DNA of 64,000 bases from the NCBI GenBank assembly GCA_900110395.1, contig FODP01000014.1, positions 62,001 to 126,000 on the forward strand. Direction: 5' to 3'. The translations under genes were made by a program, and so were the position numbers. A model generated the notes under the pieces. It was not told where the DNA came from, searched no databases, and saw only the letters and a list, made by a program, of their open reading frames with translations. Position 1 is the stretch's first letter. Each line of letters starts with the position of its first letter. The stretch is from Rhodospirillales bacterium URHD0017. GTDB lineage: Bacteria > Pseudomonadota > Alphaproteobacteria > Reyranellales > Reyranellaceae. Positions 15,592-22,517 of the stretch are shown here, piece after piece.

Positions 15592-16050
15592 ATGTCGATC
15601 GTTGAAGCTGAGGAAAGAACGGCGCTGCCGCCGTCGATACGCGTGCGCTTGGCGGGTCCGCGTGACTGTGGGGCGCTCGCTGCGCTGCTCGACGACCCCG
15701 CGCATGCGGGCGAGCAGGTGCTGGCATGGCTGGAGACCCCGGGCACGACGCTGCTGGTCGCGCAGAGTGAGATCGGCGTGCTGGGAGTGGCCGTGCTGCT
15801 GACCCGCATCATGCCCAAGCCGGGCGGCGGCATGCACAAGGTGGTCGAGGTCGACAATCTCGTCGTTCATCCCGATCAGCGCGGCCAGAGGATCGGGCGG
15901 CGCCTGTTGGCCGCTGTCGTCGAATGGGCGCGCCAGCGCCGCGCTGCGCAGGTCGAGGTGATGGTCGGCGACGCCAACCGCGACGCCCGACGCTTCTACG
16001 AGGCCTTCGGCTTCGCCACGGAGGCCGATCGGCTGGTGCTGGCGGCGTGA
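15592..16050 (+). CDS. GNAT family N-acetyltransferase (first of tandem pair)
   Basis: A 152-residue acetyl-CoA-dependent acetyltransferase. ATG 15592 follows a GGAGG ribosome-binding site at 15582-15586; the open frame continues upstream through the attenuator but without support. The acetyl-CoA-binding motif A is VVHPDQRGQRIGRRLLAAVV, followed by the GNAT C-terminal signature ANRDARRFYEAFGF. It shares near-identical blocks with the next gene (HKV.E.DN.VV..DQR.QRIGR and NRDARRFYE.FG), so the pair is a tandem duplication. Expression appears controlled by the upstream aromatic leader attenuator. Substrate unknown; small-molecule (amine, amino acid or antibiotic) acetylation is possible. Confidence 0.88.
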   Translation: MSIVEAEERTALPPSIRVRLAGPRDCGALAALLDDPAHAGEQVLAWLETPGTTLLVAQSEIGVLGVAVLLTRIMPKPGGGMHKVVEVDNLVVHPDQRGQRIGRRLLAAVVEWARQRRAAQVEVMVGDANRDARRFYEAFGFATEADRLVLAA

Positions 16051-16532
16051 GCCTCCAACCGGTCCTCATTCGCACCGCGTGCATGGGCGGCTACGACGCT
16101 CTGGTCGCGCTGTTCGACGAGCTCGACGAATTCCATCGCCAGGCGCGGCCCGACGTCTTCCGCCGCTTCGATGGACCGGCGCGCCCGCGCGAGCAGATCG
16201 CGCAATGGTTGGCAGGGCCGGGCTCGACGGTGCTGGTGGCGGAGAGCGGACAGGACGTCGTCGGCCTCGCTGTGTTGCTGACGCGGCAACCGCCGGCTTT
16301 TCCCGGTGCCGTGCCGCACAAGGTGATCGAACTCGACAATATCGTGGTGCGTGCCGACCAGCGCAGCCAGCGCATTGGCCGGCAACTGCTGGAAGCCACC
16401 GTGGCGTGGACGCGCGGGCAGGGAACCAGCTATGTCGCGGTCGCCGTGCACGCCTTCAATCGCGACGCCCGGCGCTTTTACGAGAATTTTGGTTTGTTGC
16501 CCTCGATCGACCGGCTGGTCTTGACGGCGTGA
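16047..16532 (+). CDS. GNAT family N-acetyltransferase (second of tandem pair)
   Basis: A 161-residue paralogue of the preceding acetyltransferase, starting at GTG 16047 which overlaps the previous stop (GTGA). The N-terminus reads MSLQPVLIRTACMGGYDALV. Motif A is VVRADQRSQRIGRQLLEATV and the C-terminal signature NRDARRFYENFGLL is kept. It has a longer insertion (FHRQARPDVFRRFDGPARPR) before the core than its neighbour, so the two copies have diverged at the likely substrate side. Both sit behind the leader-peptide attenuator and upstream of a CoA-transferase gene on the same strand. Confidence 0.87.
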   Translation: MSLQPVLIRTACMGGYDALVALFDELDEFHRQARPDVFRRFDGPARPREQIAQWLAGPGSTVLVAESGQDVVGLAVLLTRQPPAFPGAVPHKVIELDNIVVRADQRSQRIGRQLLEATVAWTRGQGTSYVAVAVHAFNRDARRFYENFGLLPSIDRLVLTA

Positions 16533-16550
16533 GGCAGCTACCGTCGCGAC

Positions 16551-17966
16551 ATGCCGCATCCAGCACTGCGCACGATCCTGCCGATCGCCCAATGGTCGGG
16601 CGACCCCGCCGCGTCCGTCACCTTCACCGGTGGAACCGACCCGGTGCTGCCGACTCCGTACCGCATCGGCGTGGCGGGAGCGGTGACCCTGGCCGCGGCC
16701 GGACTCGCCGCCGCTGCCTTGTGGGAAACCCGTACCGGGCGGCGACAGTCGGTGACCGTCGATCTGCGCCAGGCGACGGCGTCGCTGCGCAGCGGGACCT
16801 ACATGAAGCTCGGCGACGGACATCTGTCGCACGCCCGCAACAGCATCATGGGCGTCTATCCCACCCGTGACGGACGCTGGAGCTACCTGCATTGCAATTT
16901 TCCCAACCATCGCGCGGCGGCACTCGGCGTGCTCGGTGTGGCGGAGGATCGCGCCGCGGTGACGCGCGCCGTGGCCGGCTGGAATGCCGCCGACCTCGAG
17001 GAGGCGATCATTGCCGCCAAAGGTGCCGGTGGCATGGTGCGCAGCCACGCCGAGTGGGCCCGTCATCCGCAGGCCGCTGCCATTGCGGCCCTGCCGCTGA
17101 TGGAAATCGTCCGCATCGGCGACAGCCCGCCTGAGCCGTTGCCGGCAGGCGACCGTCCGCTTACTGGCATCCGCGTGCTCGATCTCACGCGCGTGCTCGC
17201 CGGTCCGACCTGCGCACGCACGCTCGCCGAGCATGGCGCCGACGTGATGAAGATCACGGCCCCGCATCTGCCCAACCTCGGATACCAGGAATGGGATACC
17301 GGGCATGGCAAGCTCTCGGCCCATCTCGATCTGCGTGCACCGGGTGATCTCGAGACCCTGCGCGGGCTGGTGCGCGAGACCGATGTATTCTCGCAAGGCT
17401 ATCGTCCGGGCAGCCTGGCCGGCCGGAGTCTGTCGCCCGAGGAACTGGCAGAGCTGCGGCCGGGACTGATCTATGTCTCCCTCTCGGCCTTCGGCCATAC
17501 CGGCCCATGGGCGTCGCGTCGCGGCTTCGACACCGTGGTGCAGACCGTGAGCGGCATGACCGCCCGCCAGGCCGAGATCGTGCCGGGCAAGACCGCGGGG
17601 CCGCAATTCTATCCGGTGTCGGCGATCGACTATTGCACCGGTTATTTGATGGCGTTCGGCGCGATGATGGCCTTGGCGCGCCGGGCGCAGGAAGGCGGCA
17701 GCTGGCTGGTGCGTATATCGCTGGCCCAGGTCGGCAAGTGGATGGTCGATCTCGGCGAAGTGCCGGCCGCATCGCTGAAGGATGTGCCTGCCGAGTTCAG
17801 CGAGGAAGAACTGGAGCGTTGGTCGACGGTGAGCGAAACGCCATCCGGCCGGTTGCGCCACCTCAAGCCCGTCGTGCAGATGTCGGAGACCGCGCCACAT
17901 TGGGCGAGGCCCTCGGTTCCGCTCGGCTACCATCGTCCGGTGTGGCCAGCGCGCGAGTCGAGCTGA
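16551..17966 (+). CDS. CaiB/BaiF (class III) CoA-transferase family protein
   Basis: A 471-residue member of the family III CoA-transferases, which move CoA between carboxylic acids through an Asp-linked anhydride. The recognisable core is GIRVLDLTRVLAGPTCARTLAEHGADVMKI, with HLDLRAPGDLETLRGLVRETDVFSQGYRPG and LIYVSLSAFGHTGPWA. The catalytic Asp expected after the LAEHGADV region cannot be fixed with certainty; several Asp residues follow. The roughly 190-residue N-terminal part looks like a partial, diverged copy of the same fold (SVTVDLRQATASLRSG), as seen in two-domain members. It starts 18 bp after the GNAT pair and probably shares its transcript. Confidence 0.85.
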   Translation: MPHPALRTILPIAQWSGDPAASVTFTGGTDPVLPTPYRIGVAGAVTLAAAGLAAAALWETRTGRRQSVTVDLRQATASLRSGTYMKLGDGHLSHARNSIMGVYPTRDGRWSYLHCNFPNHRAAALGVLGVAEDRAAVTRAVAGWNAADLEEAIIAAKGAGGMVRSHAEWARHPQAAAIAALPLMEIVRIGDSPPEPLPAGDRPLTGIRVLDLTRVLAGPTCARTLAEHGADVMKITAPHLPNLGYQEWDTGHGKLSAHLDLRAPGDLETLRGLVRETDVFSQGYRPGSLAGRSLSPEELAELRPGLIYVSLSAFGHTGPWASRRGFDTVVQTVSGMTARQAEIVPGKTAGPQFYPVSAIDYCTGYLMAFGAMMALARRAQEGGSWLVRISLAQVGKWMVDLGEVPAASLKDVPAEFSEEELERWSTVSETPSGRLRHLKPVVQMSETAPHWARPSVPLGYHRPVWPARESS

Positions 17967-18185
17967 AACGCACAGTCGGGATATCGGTCGGCTCGTGCTC
18001 GCTCTGTGATTTTTCGCACAGAACGATGCTGGAACGCCGCTAAAGTCGCGACTGCGGTGGGTCAGGGGTGGAAATGAACCGGACGCAGTGGCATTGGCCG
18101 AAACCTTGCCGAGCGTTCCTGCGACGCGCACGATCTTGACCATCGCGGTTCGCTGCCGCCTTGCCCAACAGCAGGTTAGATCGAC

Positions 18186-18941
18186 ATGCCTCCCGTCACG
18201 CCACTCAACTGGGTGAAGTCCAAATCAACCGGTCAGGTATCGGAGATCGCTGTCCTGGCGCCGATCAAGCTCGGCCGGGTTCCCGGCGAGCGCCGGACCT
18301 ACGAGGAGAGGCTGAGGTCGGCAATCGACAATCTCACCGCACGGGTCCAGCAGGGGATCCCGATCGAGCTCGACAGGATCCGCACCATTCATTTCGGCCG
18401 GATGATCATCGTCCGGCCCGAGCAGTACCTGGTCTATTCCGATGTGCCGGGGGTGCAGTACGACCAGACCGCCAAGGGCAAGGTTCCGAAGCCGATCGAC
18501 GACTATGTCCTGCTCGACACCGCCGGCGAAAAGCCGCCGACATTCCGTTCGTGGCTCCTCACGCTCGTCGAGTTCGACGGCGACATCCGTGTCTATTTCC
18601 GCGATATCGCCCAGTTCATCGCCGACGACTTCGATGCGCTGTTCCGCAATTGCGAGGACTACGGCACGACGCGGAACTTCGAAGCATTCTGGTCCTGGAT
18701 CAAGCGATACCAGATCGACAGCAACCTCTTCTACTCGCGCTACGGTGACCTTTCGCTGGTGCGCATCAAGCAACTCCAGGATTTCAGGCGTCGCTTCGAC
18801 GAGTTCGTCGCCGAGGTGCGGCCGGCGAACGGATCACGCGCGAAATCCCTGGACGATCTGTTCGACCAATTCCTGGCCAGGACGCAGCAATACGCCAGCG
18901 ATTTTCCGTCGGCTGGCGGCATCTACAAGTCGAAGAGCTGA
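18186..18941 (+). CDS. Unknown protein upstream of DyP-P450 fusion
   Basis: A 251-residue soluble protein I do not recognise. It has no signal peptide or transmembrane helix. It is rich in charged and aromatic residues, with an RTIHFGRMIIVRPEQYLVYS block, then FEAFWSWIKRYQIDSNLFY, which looks largely helical. It starts at ATG 18186 and ends 12 bases before the giant DyP-P450 gene on the same strand, so the two are probably co-transcribed and may work together. Predicting fold by structure modelling would be the way to place it. It could be an accessory or carrier subunit, but that is only position-based inference. Confidence 0.75.
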   Translation: MPPVTPLNWVKSKSTGQVSEIAVLAPIKLGRVPGERRTYEERLRSAIDNLTARVQQGIPIELDRIRTIHFGRMIIVRPEQYLVYSDVPGVQYDQTAKGKVPKPIDDYVLLDTAGEKPPTFRSWLLTLVEFDGDIRVYFRDIAQFIADDFDALFRNCEDYGTTRNFEAFWSWIKRYQIDSNLFYSRYGDLSLVRIKQLQDFRRRFDEFVAEVRPANGSRAKSLDDLFDQFLARTQQYASDFPSAGGIYKSKS

Positions 18942-18953
18942 ACGGGGACGACG

Positions 18954-21900
18954 ATGGCATATGATGGCGAGGCAGGCCGGCTGTCGCCGGCATCTTCCGG
19001 GCTCGCAACTTCCGCCCAGGCCCATCTCGGCCGAGCTTCCCGCTTTGTCGACGGCAAGACGCGCAACTGGTCGCTGTTCTTCTTCTTCCGGATCCTGTCC
19101 AAGGCCCGGCTGGCGGCGAACCTGAAGCAGATCGCCTTGGCGATCGATGCCAAGGCTGCGGCTGGCGTGGCGCCGACGATGCTCGACGACCCGCAAGCGC
19201 CCGCTCAGATCTTCCTCGATTGGCTGAAAATCCTGGTTGAGGCCAAGTCGGACGACTTCTGGAAGACGCTCAGGGCGGAGTGCGAAAAGGCGGGCATCCA
19301 GGCGCCGCCGCAAGTTGGCCCTGACCCGCAGGCTTCCGAGTTCCTCTTCCGGGCCATCGAAGACTTTTCGAAGGGTGCATTTGCCCGATTGCCGGCGAGC
19401 TTCACCACGCCGATCAAGGCGGACGTCGCGCGGGCGGCCTACGTCACACTCTCGAATCCCGAGAACTTCAATGCCTTCGTGGCGAAGTTCGGCAATACCG
19501 CCGCCGCGGCGGGGCGCAAGGCGTTGTCGGCAGGCCTCCTGGGCGCGTTCGCCTACGAACTGCTGCGACAGTTCGCACCGGCTCAGGCAGGAGCCAGGGA
19601 CGGCGTCGTCCGGCCGGCGGTGCTGCGCAGCGAGGCCGTCGAAACAGGGCTGAAGCGGGACCGCGACCAGGTCGAGAAGCAGTGGGATCCGGTTCCGATC
19701 AATTTCGCCTTCACGTTCCCGGGTCTCAAGGCGCTGCAGCTCAGCGAGCCGACGCTCGCCTCCTTTCCCGAACCCTTCAGGCAAGGCATGGCAGCGCGCG
19801 CGGAGCGGCTTGGCGACATCGGGCCGAGTGCGCCCGAGAACTGGGAGGGCGTCCTCGGAACCGACTGCGTGCACGGCTACTTCACCGGCGGCTATCTCGT
19901 CGACGGCGACGATGAGACGGTCTCGGAGGATTCTCGCCGGCGGCTGCGCGACGATGTGAGCGCCTTCAACGACAGTACCGGCACCAACGGCTGGGGCGAT
20001 ACGCTACGCACCATCCTGACGCTGTTGTGCCTGCCGCTGGGCATCGAGGTCCTGCACATCGAACTCGGCGAAGATCCCTACGAGCTCGACAGAAGCGGAC
20101 GGGTCGTTCGCCCGCCGTATCGCATGGAGCATTTCGGTTTTCGCGACGGGATCAGCCAGCCGTTCGTCGACATGAACCTCGGCGATCCGCTGCCGGGCGG
20201 AGGCACGCCGAGCCGCGACCGCACCTGGGCGCCGGTCGCCCGCGGTGAGATCTACCTCAGCGAGCGCGATGAGGACGGCAACGAGCACCATCTTCCCATT
20301 CATCCGTCGTTGCGCGAGGGCAGTACCTTCCTGGTCTTCCGCAAGCTCGAACAGGACGTCGCCGCGTTTCGGGCGTATCTGGCAAATCAGCGGCCAAACA
20401 GCCATGCCGCCCAGGACAAGCTCGCCGCACAGTTCGTCGGGCGCTGGCCGAACGGCACGCCCCTGAGCGTGGCGCCTCATGCGCCACAGGATCTGGGAAG
20501 CGACCCGGACGGGCTGCTCAACGATTTCCGCTATGCTGCCGATGACGCAAAGGGACTTCGTTGCCCGCTCGGATCCCATATCCGGCGGTCCAATCCGCGC
20601 GACATCGGCGGCACCAACGACGTGCGCCGCCATCGCATCCTGCGCCGCGGCATGGCCTATGGCGGCTCGCTGCTGCCGAAGGAATCGCCAGGCGACGGGC
20701 GCAAGCGTGGCCTGTTGTTCATCGCCGCCAATTCGCGCCTGGACCTGCAGTTCGAGGTGATACAGGGCGACTGGCTCAACAAGGGTGAGATCCTGGGACA
20801 GGCCGGCCTCGGTCGTTGTCCCGTGACCGGCGCCAATCTCGGCGGACCCGGCGATTCGTTCCTCGAGAGCGGTGCGGTGGCGCCGGTGACCGGGTTGCCG
20901 CCTTTCGTCATCACGCGCGGCGGCGATTATTTCTTCGCCCCTGGCGTCAAGGCCTTCCAGGAGATCGCGCAGGGCAGAAAGTTCAACGTCGATGCGTCGT
21001 CCTTGCCCTACGAGGGCTACAGCATGGGCGACGCCATGACTCCCACGCTTCTCAGCGAGGAGCGGATCAAGGGATACATGGCGCAGATCTTCACGGGAGC
21101 GAAAGACGTCGTGCGGGTCGGCATGCCGTCGGCGATTCCGGGCGATCCCAGCGCCGCGCCAGTCGCATTCGTGGCACGCCTTGCCCACGTCAAGCAGGCG
21201 CTCGCGATGCGGACCGATGCCAGCGGCCACATGATCACGTCGGTTTCTCATTACCAGGAGGCCATCCGCACGATCAGCACCGGCCAGGACCTGATCGTCA
21301 GCACGCAGCCGGACAGTGTCACCGGCGCCAAGCGCGCGCTCATGATCAAGATCCTGGAAGCGGGCTGGGCTGCGCTGTCGACCCCGCAGGAGTCCGTGTA
21401 TGTGCGGCTGGCGCGGATCACGAAGCGTAGTATCGAGGCGACGCTGCGGCGAACCGCATCTCGCCGGGCGATCGACATCGTCCACGATCTCGGGTCCGTG
21501 ACGACCTACAACGTCGTTAGTGAGTTGTTCGGCACGCCCGGTCCGGACTGGTTGACCGAGATGGCCGTCGCCTTGCGTTTCTCCCGTCAGCACCTGAGCC
21601 AGGTCGAGCCCGAATGGCTTGCCGCCATCAAGGCCTCCAAACCCGACGATGTCGGCCTGGCGACATGGCAGGTCTGGTCGATCCTGATGTTCCTCGACAT
21701 CGTCGGCAATTACCTGCAGCAGGAGGAGCTGAAGGCGCTCGGCGTGCAGGCAGGCCGGGAGTTCCTGACGCATATCGATACGCTGATCGTAAAAGCCAGG
21801 AAGCAGCCACTGGCGCCGCAGACCAACCTGCTGTCGGCATTCGTCTCCCTGGAGAAGACGTTCACGGACCCGGCAAACCCGGCTGCCCTGCCGGTCGAGG

Positions 21901-22517
21901 CCTACTACGGCCTGGTTCGCATGCTGCTGCTGGAAGTTGCGAGCTCGGGCATCGTCATTGCGCCGACCCTGGGCGCGGTTGTTCATACGGCGCTGACGGG
22001 CGGCATCGATCTGTCGTCGCTCATCCAGCTGCTCATGAAGGTGACGCCGTCGCAGGCGAAGTTCGACGAAGGCATTGTGCGTGTCCTCTACGAGACCTGG
22101 CGCCTCAATCCCCCCGTCAAGCTGCTGATGCGGCGCAGCGAGCAGGCAGAGCCGTATGGCCGTGACACGGTCCAGAAAGGCGACTGGATTGCCGCTCTCA
22201 TCGGCGCGGCATGCTTCGATCCAAATGCCTTTCCGCAGCCCAAGCAGTTCTCGCTCGATCCCATTCTTCCCGGGCCGAAGCGCAACATGGAGGATTACCT
22301 GTTGTTCGGCGACGCCCAGGCGCCGGGACGCCATTGCTGGGGCAGGGACAAGATCGCACTCTACCTCCTCACGGAGTGCCTCAAGGCGGCGGGGCGGCTG
22401 AAGGGACTGAAGAAGGTCGCGGGCGCCGGCGGCGAGCTCAAGAAGCTCGCGCAGGTGAATATCGGCCTGTCGACCCGGTTCGTCAGCGTCCTGCCGGACT
22501 GGCCGAAGAAGCCCTGA
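18954..22517 (+). CDS. DyP-type peroxidase / cytochrome P450 fusion protein
   Basis: A single 1187-residue polypeptide with two haem-enzyme signatures. An N-terminal region of about 250 residues is unassigned. Residues about 250-680 look like a dye-decolourising peroxidase: the DyP motif GFRDG (395-399, Asp398) in EHFGFRDGISQP, and the proximal-haem His542 in CPLGSHIRRSNPRD. Residues about 700-1187 look like a cytochrome P450: ExxR in YETWRLNP (Glu1047, Arg1050) and a haem-binding segment LLFGDAQAPGRHCWGRDKIA with the thiolate Cys at about 1128. DyPs use H2O2; a fused P450 suggests peroxygenase-like or sequential oxidation chemistry. No signal peptide is seen. There is no internal frameshift, so the fusion is genuine on this sequence. 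Its 3' end overlaps the convergent cyclase gene by 35 bp. Confidence 0.85.
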   Translation: MAYDGEAGRLSPASSGLATSAQAHLGRASRFVDGKTRNWSLFFFFRILSKARLAANLKQIALAIDAKAAAGVAPTMLDDPQAPAQIFLDWLKILVEAKSDDFWKTLRAECEKAGIQAPPQVGPDPQASEFLFRAIEDFSKGAFARLPASFTTPIKADVARAAYVTLSNPENFNAFVAKFGNTAAAAGRKALSAGLLGAFAYELLRQFAPAQAGARDGVVRPAVLRSEAVETGLKRDRDQVEKQWDPVPINFAFTFPGLKALQLSEPTLASFPEPFRQGMAARAERLGDIGPSAPENWEGVLGTDCVHGYFTGGYLVDGDDETVSEDSRRRLRDDVSAFNDSTGTNGWGDTLRTILTLLCLPLGIEVLHIELGEDPYELDRSGRVVRPPYRMEHFGFRDGISQPFVDMNLGDPLPGGGTPSRDRTWAPVARGEIYLSERDEDGNEHHLPIHPSLREGSTFLVFRKLEQDVAAFRAYLANQRPNSHAAQDKLAAQFVGRWPNGTPLSVAPHAPQDLGSDPDGLLNDFRYAADDAKGLRCPLGSHIRRSNPRDIGGTNDVRRHRILRRGMAYGGSLLPKESPGDGRKRGLLFIAANSRLDLQFEVIQGDWLNKGEILGQAGLGRCPVTGANLGGPGDSFLESGAVAPVTGLPPFVITRGGDYFFAPGVKAFQEIAQGRKFNVDASSLPYEGYSMGDAMTPTLLSEERIKGYMAQIFTGAKDVVRVGMPSAIPGDPSAAPVAFVARLAHVKQALAMRTDASGHMITSVSHYQEAIRTISTGQDLIVSTQPDSVTGAKRALMIKILEAGWAALSTPQESVYVRLARITKRSIEATLRRTASRRAIDIVHDLGSVTTYNVVSELFGTPGPDWLTEMAVALRFSRQHLSQVEPEWLAAIKASKPDDVGLATWQVWSILMFLDIVGNYLQQEELKALGVQAGREFLTHIDTLIVKARKQPLAPQTNLLSAFVSLEKTFTDPANPAALPVEAYYGLVRMLLLEVASSGIVIAPTLGAVVHTALTGGIDLSSLIQLLMKVTPSQAKFDEGIVRVLYETWRLNPPVKLLMRRSEQAEPYGRDTVQKGDWIAALIGAACFDPNAFPQPKQFSLDPILPGPKRNMEDYLLFGDAQAPGRHCWGRDKIALYLLTECLKAAGRLKGLKKVAGAGGELKKLAQVNIGLSTRFVSVLPDWPKKP

